Source: Croceicoccus bisphenolivorans (lineage in GTDB: Bacteria; Pseudomonadota; Alphaproteobacteria; Sphingomonadales; Sphingomonadaceae). From it: a stretch of 64,000 nt of DNA. The stretch covers positions 186,001 through 250,000 of the forward strand of contig NZ_LRSE01000002.1 of NCBI RefSeq assembly GCF_001634625.1, written 5' to 3'. The notes below the pieces were generated by a model. That model saw only the letters and a list, made by a program, of their open reading frames with translations. It was not told where the DNA came from and ran no database searches. Below, one piece after another: positions 55,159-63,904 of the stretch (its first letter is position 1; each line of letters opens with the position of its first letter). Both the position numbers and the translations under genes were made by a program.

Positions 55159-56570
55159 TCGATCAGGATTGCCACGGTCCAGATTACGCCGGGTAGCAGG
55201 ATCACGCCAGCGACATCGAGCAGCAGTCCCGAACGGATCATCGCGGGCAGGGCCACGCGACCCGAACTCCACGCGATGGCATTGGGGCCGGTCCCTGCCG
55301 GCAGCATGAAGCCCCACGATGCCGCGATGGCGGCGGGCATGGCCAGCAGGATCGGATCGACGCCAAGTGCGGCGATCAGCCCCGCGACGACAGGGATGAT
55401 GGCGCTGCCGGTCGCGACATTGCTGGCAAATTCGGTGATCACGATCACCAGCGCGCAGATCGCCATGGCCACGATGAACAGGGGAACTGCTTCCAGCGGG
55501 AGGAGCATCCGGCCCAGCCAGTCTGCCAACCCCGATGCACCCATGCCGCCCGCCAGCGCCAGCCCGCCGCCGAACAGCAACAGCACGTCCCACGGCGCGC
55601 GGTTCGCTTCTTTCCAGTTCAGCAGCGGGCGACCCGTGCCATCGGGCAGCACGAAAAGGATGAGCGCGGCGACGATGGCCACGGTCCCGTCGGTCAGTGA
55701 ATCGTCGGGCAGCGCACCGGATACGAACGGCGCGACGAGCCAGCCGAGGAAGGCGAGGGCGATGATGACGCTCAGCCGTTTTTGCGGCGTGGTCCAGTGC
55801 GGATCGCAAGCCAGCGCCTCTCTGGCGGCATCGACGTCGAAGGGGTGGGTCGCGAGTTGCTGGACCCGCCCGATCAGCCATGCCGCCACCGGAAGCGAGA
55901 TGGCCACCAGCGGCAGGCCGAATGCCATCCAGCGGGCAAAGCTGATTTGCACCCCCAGCATCTCGTCCAGCAGGGCAACCGCGATGGCGTTGGTGGGTGT
56001 GCCGACGATGGTGCCGAACCCGCCGATCGTCGCGGCAAAGGCGATGCCGATGGGCAGTGCGCCCGCGATACCGGTCTGGACGGGCTCATCGCCTTCTGGT
56101 GGAGAGCCTCCGGCAATCACGGCCAGTGCCATCGGCACCATGATCAGGGCCGAGGAGGTATTGCTGATCAGCATGGAGAGGAGGGCAGTCGCCCCCATGA
56201 AGGCCAGCAGCATTGAAAAGGCGCTGTGTCCGCCAAGGCGCACCAGTGCGCGCGCCAGCCTGCGGTGCAGCCCCGTCCGTTCGATGGCGAGTGCCAGCAT
56301 CGCACCGCCAAGGATCAGGAAAATGGTCGGCGAGTAGTAGGATGCGGCCACCGTCTTGGCCGGAGATACCCCCGCCAGCGGCAGGACGACGAAGGGCAGC
56401 AGGGCCGTTGCGGACAGCGGGATCGCTTGTGTCATCCACCACGATGCCATCCACAGCACGAGGCCCGCGGTATGCCATGCCTGCGGCGTCATGCCCGCAG
56501 GCGCCGGCAGCACTATCGTCGCCGCCATGAATGCCAGCCCCAGCCAGAACCCGATCCGCGCACCGTTCAT
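55155..56570 (-). CDS. DASS/SLC13-family sodium-dependent anion symporter
   Basis: A 471-residue polytopic protein with about eleven helices. SLC13/DASS signatures: MLISNTSSALIMVPMALAV (Ser-Asn-Thr in the first hairpin) and the second, ITEFASNVATGSAIIPV near the C terminus. These transport dicarboxylates or sulfate with sodium. Substrate is not decidable. The start is ATG 56570, with GGGGGAA upstream; the long frame upstream is not needed. Its stop shares a CTAG with mltG. Confidence 0.88.
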   Translation of the reverse strand: MNGARIGFWLGLAFMAATIVLPAPAGMTPQAWHTAGLVLWMASWWMTQAIPLSATALLPFVVLPLAGVSPAKTVAASYYSPTIFLILGGAMLALAIERTGLHRRLARALVRLGGHSAFSMLLAFMGATALLSMLISNTSSALIMVPMALAVIAGGSPPEGDEPVQTGIAGALPIGIAFAATIGGFGTIVGTPTNAIAVALLDEMLGVQISFARWMAFGLPLVAISLPVAAWLIGRVQQLATHPFDVDAAREALACDPHWTTPQKRLSVIIALAFLGWLVAPFVSGALPDDSLTDGTVAIVAALILFVLPDGTGRPLLNWKEANRAPWDVLLLFGGGLALAGGMGASGLADWLGRMLLPLEAVPLFIVAMAICALVIVITEFASNVATGSAIIPVVAGLIAALGVDPILLAMPAAIAASWGFMLPAGTGPNAIAWSSGRVALPAMIRSGLLLDVAGVILLPGVIWTVAILID

Positions 56571-56651
56571 GTCAGCCAATTCCCCCTGTCCCTGTCGCAG
56601 GCTTAACGAGGTCGACGGCGAAGGGCAAAGGCAAGGGCATCGGGCAAGAGA

Positions 56652-56684
56652 AAAGCCCGGCGCCACCTAGGGCTGCCGGGCTTT
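56652..56684 (-). terminator. Terminator downstream of infC
   Basis: AAAGCCCGGC (56652-56661) and GCCGGGCTTT (56675-56684) form a 10-bp stem with a 13-base loop. Read on the minus strand it is followed by TCTC, giving a GGGCTTTTCTC tail. It lies 33 bases past the infC stop. Confidence 0.75.
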
Positions 56685-56716
56685 CACTTGTTCGACCTGT
56701 TTCGGGCCGGAACGGC

Positions 56717-57259
56717 TTATTTGGGTGCGAGCACCATCACCATCTGGCGGCCTTCGAGGCGGGGAAACGCCTCTACCTTGGCGATTTCCTCCACATCCGC
56801 GCGCACGCGGTTCAGAAGGTCCAGCCCCAGTTCCTGGTGCGCCATTTCGCGTCCGCGGAAGCGCAGAGTGCATTTCACCTTGTCGCCATGTTCGAGGAAC
56901 TTCACGACGTTGCGCATCTTCACGTCATAGTCGTGATCGTCGATGTTGGGACGCATCTTGATCTCTTTGAGTTCCTGCGTCTTTTGCGTCTTGCGCGCTG
57001 CGTTGGCCTTTTTCTGGGCTTCGTAGCGGTATTTGCCGACGTCGAGGAACTTGCAGACCGGCGGGTCCGCATTGGGAGAAACCTCGACCAGATCGAGGCC
57101 CACGTCTGCTGCGCGTTCGATGGCTTCGCGCGTGTACATCACCCCAAGGTTTTCGCCGTCGTCGTCGATGACGCGAACCTTGTCCGACTGAATCATGTTA
57201 TTGAAGCGCGGTCCGCTCTTGACCGGCGGTTGAAGTGAGCGGCGGGGTGGACGTGATAT
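56717..57259 (-). CDS. infC: Translation initiation factor IF-3, apparent AUA start
   Basis: A translation factor that stops premature subunit joining and checks start-codon choice. The first ATG, at 57196, gives only 159 residues. The frame stays open upstream and adds 21 codons encoding [11 protein letters not shown], the conserved IF-3 N terminus that precedes [17 protein letters not shown]. The only initiator-like codon there is ATA at 57257-57259, with GAGGAG exactly eight bases upstream (57268-57273). infC is known for rare starts (AUU, AUC, AUA) used for autoregulation. I therefore call 180 residues. The core identity is certain; the start is well supported but not proven. Confidence 0.9.
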   Translation of the reverse strand: MSRPPRRSLQPPVKSGPRFNNMIQSDKVRVIDDDGENLGVMYTREAIERAADVGLDLVEVSPNADPPVCKFLDVGKYRYEAQKKANAARKTQKTQELKEIKMRPNIDDHDYDVKMRNVVKFLEHGDKVKCTLRFRGREMAHQELGLDLLNRVRADVEEIAKVEAFPRLEGRQMVMVLAPK

Positions 57260-57267
57260 GGGGCCTT

Positions 57268-57273
57268 CTCCTC
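57268..57273 (-). promoter_or_regulatory. Ribosome binding site deciding the infC start
   Basis: GAGGAG on the minus strand (CTCCTC on plus), separated by eight bases from ATA at 57257-57259. No comparable site lies before the ATG at 57196, so it points to initiation at ATA. Confidence 0.8.
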
Positions 57274-57429
57274 AGGCAGTTGATAATCGACAGTATGAAT
57301 ATGGGAACCGCGCTGCGGTTTCGCAAACGGCCCCTCTCGGTGCGCGCTCTTATCGGGAAACTGCTCCGTGTTAAAGGGGCTAAGCGCGGTAAACCGTGCG
57401 GTTGTGCCCCAATTGATGCCGCAAAGTCG

Positions 57430-58143
57430 CTATGCGGCGTCTTTCCAGAGCGGGATTCGCAGCATTCGCCCCGCGGCGGGCACGATCGCATCGGCGGTGC
57501 TGGCCGGTTGCAGGGCAGCGCGGATCGCGGGATCGGCCGCGCTCATCCCCGCCGTCAGTGCGCCGAACGCGGGCAGGACCATGCGGTTCGCGCTGGCCAC
57601 GGCGCAGGGGCGAACGATGCGACGCCCTTTCAGCGTGACCTGTATGCGCGGATGGAAATGGCCGGACAGTTCGGCCCGCGTTTCGCCCGCAACGGCCTGA
57701 TGGCGCAGCAGGACGCCGCCCACCTCAAGCTCCGTCACTTGCGTGCCGCCCGGCGCCCGGCCCGCCAGCGCGCCTTCGGGCGCGTGCTTTTCATCGTGGT
57801 TGCCCGTGATCCAGACCCAGTCGACCGCGCGGGTCAGGGCATCGAGCATGCCCCGCGCATGCGGCTCCAGCCGGTCCGGTCCCTCTCCGTCATGGAAATT
57901 GTCGCCCAGCGTGAAGACGCGGCGCGCGCCGGTTGCCCGGATCGCATTGGCCACCCGTTCCAGCGTTTCGCGGCTGTCATACGGGGGCAGCGGTTGGCCG
58001 GTGCGCGCGTACCAGCTTGCCTTTTCAAGATGCAGGTCCGCGACCAGCAGGGCATTCTCTTTCGGCCAGAACAGCGCGCGGCCATCGACCATGCGCCATT
58101 CCTCTTCCATGAAGTGAAACGGTGCGAACGAAACGGGAACCAT
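57430..58143 (-). CDS. pdeM: Ligase-associated DNA damage response endonuclease PdeM
   Basis: A 237-residue calcineurin-like metallophosphoesterase. Metal-binding blocks in order: LLVADLHLEK, FTLGDNFHDG, WITGNHDEKH and ELSGHFHPR, the PdeM pattern. Related proteins cluster with an ATP-dependent DNA ligase and a helicase in DNA repair loci; those partners are not seen here. It is divergent from hemF with 46 bases between starts and reads toward infC. Confidence 0.88.
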   Translation of the reverse strand: MVPVSFAPFHFMEEEWRMVDGRALFWPKENALLVADLHLEKASWYARTGQPLPPYDSRETLERVANAIRATGARRVFTLGDNFHDGEGPDRLEPHARGMLDALTRAVDWVWITGNHDEKHAPEGALAGRAPGGTQVTELEVGGVLLRHQAVAGETRAELSGHFHPRIQVTLKGRRIVRPCAVASANRMVLPAFGALTAGMSAADPAIRAALQPASTADAIVPAAGRMLRIPLWKDAA

Positions 58144-58189
58144 TCACCAGCTATTGCCGCAGCGCTCCAGCTTTGGCAAGCGACCTTGC

Positions 58190-59047
58190 ATGACCGAGTG
58201 GAAAGACCAGACCGCCGCCGCGAAAGAGTGGTTCGAAGCCCTGCGCACCCGCATCTGCGCCGCGTTCGAGGCGATCGAGCGCGAGGCGGGCAGCGATGCC
58301 GCGTTCGAATATACCGCATGGGACCGGGAGGAGGACGGCAACGCCAATCCCGGCGGCGGCGTGCGCGCGGTGATGAAGGGCAAGGTGTTCGAGAAGGTCG
58401 GCGTCAACGTTTCCACCGTCCACGGCAGTTTCGCGCCGCAGTTCGCCGGAACGATCAACGGGGCCAGCCCGGAAAACCCCGAATTCACCGCCACCGGCAT
58501 CAGCCTTGTCGCGCACATGGCAAATCCGCACGTGCCTGCCGTCCACATGAACACCCGCTTCCTGACGACGCAGGCGGCATGGTTCGGCGGCGGCGCGGAT
58601 CTCAACCCGCCGATCCCCTATGCCGAGGATACGGACGACTTCCACGCCGCGTTCCGCGCGGCATGTGCCCGGCATAATCCGACTTATTACGACCGTTTTT
58701 CGAAGTGGGCGGACGAGTATTTCTTCATCCCGCACCGCAATGTCGCGCGCGGGGTTGGCGGAATCTTCTACGACCATCTGGAATGCGCCGACTTTGCCGC
58801 GTGGGAACGCAATTTCGCGTTCACCCGCGACGTGGGGGAGGCTTTCCTCGACGTTTTTCCGCGGCTGGTGCGGCGGCGCATGAATGCCGGGTGGGATGCG
58901 GCGGACAAGCAGCGCCAGCTGGAATGGCGCGGGCGCTATGCCGAATTCAACCTCGTCTACGATCGCGGCACGCTGTTCGGGTTGAAGACGGGCGGTAATA
59001 TCGATGCGATCCTGATGAGCCTGCCGCCGGAAGCTTCGTGGTCCTGA
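58190..59047 (+). CDS. hemF: Oxygen-dependent coproporphyrinogen III oxidase
   Basis: A 285-residue aerobic enzyme of heme synthesis, decarboxylating coproporphyrinogen III to protoporphyrinogen IX. Diagnostic segments are VSTVHGSFAP, PAVHMNTRFL, WFGGGADLNPPIPY and FFIPHRNVARGVGGIFYDH, ending with RYAEFNLVYDRGTLFGLKTGG. ATG 58190 is used. It suggests aerobic growth. It shares its short upstream region with pdeM. Confidence 0.96.
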   Translation: MTEWKDQTAAAKEWFEALRTRICAAFEAIEREAGSDAAFEYTAWDREEDGNANPGGGVRAVMKGKVFEKVGVNVSTVHGSFAPQFAGTINGASPENPEFTATGISLVAHMANPHVPAVHMNTRFLTTQAAWFGGGADLNPPIPYAEDTDDFHAAFRAACARHNPTYYDRFSKWADEYFFIPHRNVARGVGGIFYDHLECADFAAWERNFAFTRDVGEAFLDVFPRLVRRRMNAGWDAADKQRQLEWRGRYAEFNLVYDRGTLFGLKTGGNIDAILMSLPPEASWS

Positions 59048-59133
59048 ACGCACTTGCGGGAACCGGATATTAACCACCGGTGTTTGAATACCGCACACAG
59101 GATCGCCTGACCGGTCTGGCGGATTGGCGGTCA

Positions 59134-60384
59134 ATGCCATATGACCGTTGTGTTTCAGGGACTTCCCGCCGGGACAGGCAATCTGCCGCGCGGCTGCATG
59201 AGGGTTTGATGGTCGTATCCGTTCTCGCGCTGACTGTATCGCTTGCCCATCCGCGGGCGGCTTGCGCGCGCGACATCGATTGCGTTGCCCGCCCCGCCAG
59301 CCCCTCTGCCGATGCGGCGATGTTCTTCGACGAACCGGGCCATGCGCGATTCGATCTGGACCGCGTTCGGGCCGTGCAGGAAGAGCCCGCGCCCGATCCC
59401 GCCGGTTCGGCAGGATCGCCGGACGCCGTGGCCATCGCGCAAGAGGACGAACCCGATCCCGCCGAAGGTGACGAGAACGTCATCATCGTGGAGGGCGCGA
59501 CCGAGGCACCGGCGGGCGATCCCGCCGAAAAGCTGAATGCCGCCACGTTCCAGGCGGTTCAGGCAGTCGATTCCGCAATCGTGGAGCCGATCGCCAACGC
59601 ATACGACAAGGCTTTGCCGACCCCGCTGCGCAAGGGGCTTCGCAATTTCCTGCGCAATCTGGGTGAGCCGATCAGTTTCGTGAACTTCCTGCTTCAGCTG
59701 AAGCCGGGCAAGGCGATGAAGACGCTGGGCCGGTTCGCGATCAACACCACGATCGGCATCGCGGGCGTGTTCGACGTCGCTTCGAAAGAGCCGTTCGGGC
59801 TGGAATACGAATACAACGGCCTTGCCAATACGCTGGGCTATTATGGCGTGGGGCCGGGGCCTTATCTCTACCTGCCGTTCATCGGGGCGACCAGCCTGCG
59901 CGACCTGACCGGGCGCATGGTGGACTTTGTCGTGGTCCCCACGCTTGTCGGCAAGCCGTTCAACGATCCCTACATCGCGTTGCCGATCAGCACGCTGACC
60001 TCGCTCGAATCGCGGATCGACACCGATGCCGAGATCGACGCGATCCGTTCGAAATGCGGCGATCCTTATGCCGCCACTCGCGACCTCTATCTGATCCAGC
60101 GCCAAGTAGAGATCGACCGCCTGCGCGGCCGGGTGAGGGCAGACCTTGGCGAGCTTGAGGAACGGTTGGAATTCAACTGCGACATCGAGATCGAGACCGG
60201 CGTCGTTCCCAAAGGCAAGAAGGGCTTCATCGAGGGCAACACCACCTTGCTGAAGGGCGAGGAAGAGAATCTGCCGGAAGCCGATTCTACTGATGCGAAA
60301 AAGGCTGATGCCATAATCGAAGATACACCTGCCCACGACGCAGGCGCTGTTGAGATGGAGCCGGTTGAAGCGTCGAATCCCTAG
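59134..60384 (+). CDS. mlaA: MlaA (VacJ)-family outer-membrane lipid-asymmetry protein
   Basis: A protein of about 416 residues with a signal segment (hydrophobic VSVLALTVSL, processing near AACA), a long acidic Pro/Asp/Glu-rich N-terminal region (about 50-125), and the MlaA domain (about 130-330: RNFLRNLGEPISFVNFLLQLKPG, NTTIGIAGVFDVA, GYYGVGPGPYLYLPFIG). MlaA removes surface-exposed phospholipids with the Mla pathway. There is no good lipobox. The start is uncertain: GTG 59080, ATG 59134 or ATG 59209 (GAGGG site). I chose ATG 59134 because it includes a basic n-region. An acidic tail follows the domain. Confidence 0.85.
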   Translation: MPYDRCVSGTSRRDRQSAARLHEGLMVVSVLALTVSLAHPRAACARDIDCVARPASPSADAAMFFDEPGHARFDLDRVRAVQEEPAPDPAGSAGSPDAVAIAQEDEPDPAEGDENVIIVEGATEAPAGDPAEKLNAATFQAVQAVDSAIVEPIANAYDKALPTPLRKGLRNFLRNLGEPISFVNFLLQLKPGKAMKTLGRFAINTTIGIAGVFDVASKEPFGLEYEYNGLANTLGYYGVGPGPYLYLPFIGATSLRDLTGRMVDFVVVPTLVGKPFNDPYIALPISTLTSLESRIDTDAEIDAIRSKCGDPYAATRDLYLIQRQVEIDRLRGRVRADLGELEERLEFNCDIEIETGVVPKGKKGFIEGNTTLLKGEEENLPEADSTDAKKADAIIEDTPAHDAGAVEMEPVEASNP

Positions 60385-60504
60385 CGGATTTGAGCTTCGC
60401 TGCGCTCTGATTTCCGACATCTGTTGCATTTCACGCAACTTGCCGTGGGCAGCTGCCGATTTCCCATTGCATCGCAGCAATCAATGGGCACATCCTAGGG
60501 CGAA

Positions 60505-62595
60505 ATGCTGCGTCAGTACGAACTTGTCGAACGTGTAAAGGCCTACGATCCCGATGCGGACGAGGCGCTGCTCAACCGTGCCTATGTCTATACCGTGCAA
60601 AAGCACGGGACGCAGAAGCGCGCTTCGGGCGATCCGTATTTCAGCCACCCCGTCGAAGTGGCGGGTTTGATGACCGACCTGAAGCTCGATCAGGAAACGA
60701 TCATCACCGCGCTGCTCCACGATACGGTGGAAGACACGCTCGCCACCATAGAGGACCTGGAGAAGAACTTCGGGCCGGATGTCGCACGGCTGGTCGACGG
60801 TGTGACCAAGCTGTCGAAGATCGAGCAAATGCCGGAAAACGAGCGCGCGGCGGAAAACCTGCGCAAGCTGTTCCTGGCGATGAGCGAGGACTTGCGCGTC
60901 CTGCTGGTGAAGCTGGCCGATCGGCTGCACAACATGCGCACGCTCCACTTCATCAAGAACGAGGACAAGCGCCGCCGCATCGCGCGCGAGACGATGGATA
61001 TTTTCGCCCCGCTGGCAGAGCGGGTGGGCATGTACGAATACATGCGCGAGATGCAGTTGCTCTCTTTCGAGCAGCTGGAGCCGGCCGCCTATGCCACGAT
61101 TACCGGCCGCCTAGCCCAGATCCGCAGCCAAGAGGGCGGGCAGGTCGACGAGATCGCCTTCCGCATCAAGCAGGCGCTGGCAGAAGGCGGCGTCAATGTA
61201 GAGGTTTCGGGGCGGGAGAAGCACCCGTTCTCGATCTGGAAGAAGATGGCCGAGCGCCACGTCAACTTCGAACAGATCACCGACATCATGGCCTTCCGCG
61301 TCGTGACCCAGTCGCCGGAGGACTGTTATCGCGCGCTTGGCGTGCTGCACCGGACGTGGTCGATGATACCGGGCAAGTTCAAGGACTATATCTCGACGCC
61401 CAAGTCTAACGGGTATCGGTCGCTTCACACCTCGCTCGTTTATGAAAACTCGATGCGGGTGGAAGTGCAGATCCGCACGCAGGAGATGCACCGTACCAAC
61501 GAATTCGGCCTTGCCGCGCACTGGGCCTACAAGCAGGGCGGCGGTGCGCCGGACGGGCAGGTCGGCTGGCTGCGCGACCTGATCGAGATTCTCGACACCG
61601 CGGCGGACGCGGAAGAACTGCTCGAACAGACGAAGCTGGCGATCTATCAGGACCGCATCTTCGCCTTCACACCAAAGGGCGCGCTGTACCAGTTGCCGAA
61701 GGGCGCGACGCCGGTGGACTTCGCCTTTTCGGTCCATACCGACCTTGGCGCCAGCGCCGTGGGGTGCAAGATCAACGGGCGCCACATGCCGCTGCGCACG
61801 CCGCTGGCCAATGGCGACATCGTGGAGATCATCAAGGGCCCGGACAGCGAGCCACAACTCGGCTGGCTCTCCTTCGTCGTCACGGCCAAGGCGCGCGCGG
61901 CGATCCGCCGTTCCGTGCGGCAAAAGGAGCGGGACGAGACCGCGCGCATCGGGCACGAGCTTTACGATTCCATCGTTACGCGCATGCCCACCAAGATCGG
62001 CAAGAAGGCGCTGAACGGCGCGCTGAAGCGGCTGGACCTGGAGGACGAGACCGCCCTCATGCTGGCCATCGGCAATGCCAAGCTGACCGAAAAGGACGTG
62101 ATGGAAGCGCTCGTCCCCGGCAGTGCGGCGGAACTGCCCGACGACAGTTTCTGGCAGGCACCGGCGCGTTCGGTACGCCTGCGCGGGCTGCCCAAGAACG
62201 CGGAGTTCTCGCTCTCCCCATGCTGTCATCCGGTTCCGGGAGACCGGATCGTGGGCGTGAAAAACGGGCGCAAGGTCGATGTCCACTCGATCGATTGCCT
62301 GACGCTGGCGGAAGAGGACGACAAGCGCTGGGTCGACTTGCAGTGGGACCCGCGCAGCGACGGGGCGACCGGCAACTTGCGCGTGATGCTATACAACCGG
62401 CTGGGCACGCTATCGGAAATGACCGGTGTTTTCGCGGCCAACCATGCCAACATCACCCAGCTAGGCCTGCAATCGCGCGACGACCTGTTCGGCACCTATC
62501 AGGTCGGCATCGAAGTGCGCGATCTTGCCCACCTGACGCGCATCATCAGTGCCCTGCGTGCGAGCGATGCGGTGGCGCAGGCGGACAGGATCTAG
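60505..62595 (+). CDS. Bifunctional (p)ppGpp synthetase/hydrolase (Rsh)
   Basis: A 696-residue RelA/SpoT homologue. The HD hydrolase domain has YFSHPVEVAG and LLHDTVEDT with the HD pair, and the synthetase domain has YISTPKSNGYRSLHTSLVY. TGS (about 390-450, FTPKGALYQLPKGATPVDFAF) and ACT (about 620-690) domains follow. Both enzymatic sites look intact, as expected for the single alphaproteobacterial Rsh. It controls the stringent response. Its TAG shares a CTAG with the convergent isomerase gene. The upstream gap of 120 bases is free of rpoZ. Confidence 0.96.
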   Translation: MLRQYELVERVKAYDPDADEALLNRAYVYTVQKHGTQKRASGDPYFSHPVEVAGLMTDLKLDQETIITALLHDTVEDTLATIEDLEKNFGPDVARLVDGVTKLSKIEQMPENERAAENLRKLFLAMSEDLRVLLVKLADRLHNMRTLHFIKNEDKRRRIARETMDIFAPLAERVGMYEYMREMQLLSFEQLEPAAYATITGRLAQIRSQEGGQVDEIAFRIKQALAEGGVNVEVSGREKHPFSIWKKMAERHVNFEQITDIMAFRVVTQSPEDCYRALGVLHRTWSMIPGKFKDYISTPKSNGYRSLHTSLVYENSMRVEVQIRTQEMHRTNEFGLAAHWAYKQGGGAPDGQVGWLRDLIEILDTAADAEELLEQTKLAIYQDRIFAFTPKGALYQLPKGATPVDFAFSVHTDLGASAVGCKINGRHMPLRTPLANGDIVEIIKGPDSEPQLGWLSFVVTAKARAAIRRSVRQKERDETARIGHELYDSIVTRMPTKIGKKALNGALKRLDLEDETALMLAIGNAKLTEKDVMEALVPGSAAELPDDSFWQAPARSVRLRGLPKNAEFSLSPCCHPVPGDRIVGVKNGRKVDVHSIDCLTLAEEDDKRWVDLQWDPRSDGATGNLRVMLYNRLGTLSEMTGVFAANHANITQLGLQSRDDLFGTYQVGIEVRDLAHLTRIISALRASDAVAQADRI

Positions 62596-63611
62596 TCCGC
62601 GACAGGCTTGACCGGCACCGGCAGGTTGCAAACGTCTGCGCCGCCCGCCGGCACGGTGTAGAAGGCATCGTTGCGGTTGGCTTTCAGTTCGGCCCAGTGC
62701 GCAAAGCTGTCGCTATCGGGGTCGAGATAGCGGAAGCGGGGGCGCTCGCCCTCCGGCATCTCGCTGGAGAGGCGGACCGATACGATCGGGGTATATTCCG
62801 CCACGGTTTCGTAAACGCCTGCGGGGCCGGTCCCGCGCGGCAGGGTGGAGAGGTGTTCGATCCCGTCGATCACTTTGCCGACAACGGCGATGTTGCGATC
62901 AAGCTGGCGCGGGGCATGGCCGATCACGGCGTATAGCTCGGTTCCCGAACCCGCATCGGGTGCCAGCGACCGCGCAACGCCGACCGAACCGTAGCAATGC
63001 ACCGGCCAGATGCGCGTCGGCCGGTTCACCCGCTCCCCGTCCGCATCGACTTGCGTTTCGAGGTCGCTTGCCACCGGCAGCCCGTTCGCAAAGCCGATCG
63101 CGCTGGAATAGGGATCGTTGAACCACGACCCGTCCTCACCCATGTCGTCGTATAGTTCCTCTGCCGGGCGGCGGCCGAACGATGCCCATAGCGTGTTCAC
63201 GATGCCGGTTTGCCAGTCCAGCGCGTACCCGTCGGCACTGGTTTCAACCATGGCATCGGGCAAGTCCTTGCCATTCTCAACCGGACCTTCGCCCCATTGG
63301 ACAACCCAGTTGTCGACCGAGCGGTAGACCGACATGCCGTCCCACCACTGCCCGCGAGCGAGAACACGGATGTTATGCGTCCACGTGCCCGAGAACGGTG
63401 CGGGGATCAGCTGGATCACGACATTGCGCGGTTTTCCGGCCTCATCGGGGGGTAGTGTCATCACCAACAGGTCGTCGGCGTCGATTTCGCGCCATTCATC
63501 ATCCGTTGCTGCGTTCACGATATCGTCGGGAACCAGCGGTTCGGTCGTTTGAGCGATAGCGAGAGGCGCGCCAAGCGTTGCGGCAAGAAGCAGTGCGACC
63601 GGTTTCATCAT
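62592..63611 (-). CDS. Exported cyclophilin-type peptidyl-prolyl isomerase
   Basis: A 339-residue protein with a signal peptide (MMKPVALLLAATLGAPLAIAQ) and a cyclophilin-type domain: PFSGTWTHNIRVLARGQWWDGMSVYRSVDNWVVQWG is the characteristic region. Several loops are longer than in E. coli PpiA, giving a larger protein. It probably isomerises proline bonds in periplasmic proteins; catalytic residues of the family (the FxxQ-type segment) are diverged, so activity is uncertain. ATG 63611 and 63608 are adjacent alternatives. Confidence 0.83.
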   Translation of the reverse strand: MMKPVALLLAATLGAPLAIAQTTEPLVPDDIVNAATDDEWREIDADDLLVMTLPPDEAGKPRNVVIQLIPAPFSGTWTHNIRVLARGQWWDGMSVYRSVDNWVVQWGEGPVENGKDLPDAMVETSADGYALDWQTGIVNTLWASFGRRPAEELYDDMGEDGSWFNDPYSSAIGFANGLPVASDLETQVDADGERVNRPTRIWPVHCYGSVGVARSLAPDAGSGTELYAVIGHAPRQLDRNIAVVGKVIDGIEHLSTLPRGTGPAGVYETVAEYTPIVSVRLSSEMPEGERPRFRYLDPDSDSFAHWAELKANRNDAFYTVPAGGADVCNLPVPVKPVAD

Positions 63612-63753
63612 GATCCGCTTGTCCCTCACGCTCCCACCGGGGTGCAACAGCGATCTGTCCGGCGGTCATGTGCAAATTCGCGAAATCCCTGCTTTGACAT
63701 CGCGCGGGTTTAGGCTAAGCGCTGCCTCCGTTCACGGCGCTGCGCGCATGTGA

Positions 63754-63829
63754 GGGCGGTTAGCTCAGTTGGTAGAGCATCTCGTTTACACCGAGAGGGT
63801 CGGCGGTTCGAGCCCGTCACCGCCCACCA
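63754..63829 (+). tRNA. tRNA-Val (anticodon TAC)
   Basis: A 76-base cloverleaf including encoded CCA: acceptor GGGCGGT/ACCGCCC, D-loop AGCTCAGTTGGTAGAGC, anticodon stem TCTCG/CGAGA with loop TTTACAC and anticodon TAC at 63787-63789, T-loop GTTCGAGCC. Discriminator A at 63826. It reads valine codons GUA and GUG, often all GUN. Confidence 0.97.
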
Positions 63830-63853
63830 TTTTCCCCAAAATCCCGATACAAC

Positions 63854-63887
63854 AATGCCGCCGCCCGGCAGACCGGACGACGGCATT
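63854..63887 (-). terminator. Terminator of the gene entering from the right edge
   Basis: AATGCCGTCGTCCGG (63873-63887 on the minus strand) pairs with CCGGGCGGCGGCATT (63854-63868) over 15 bp with two G-T wobbles and a 4-base loop, then a T-rich tail. On the plus strand the same pairs would be C-A mismatches, so it works mainly for the minus-strand gene. Confidence 0.75.
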
Positions 63888-63904
63888 TTGACGCGTTAGG
63901 CAGA

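Noticed and set aside
57198-57491. Separate minus-strand small gene upstream of infC
   Set aside because: The frame is not the infC frame and has no ribosome site; the GAGGAG there serves the ATA start of infC.
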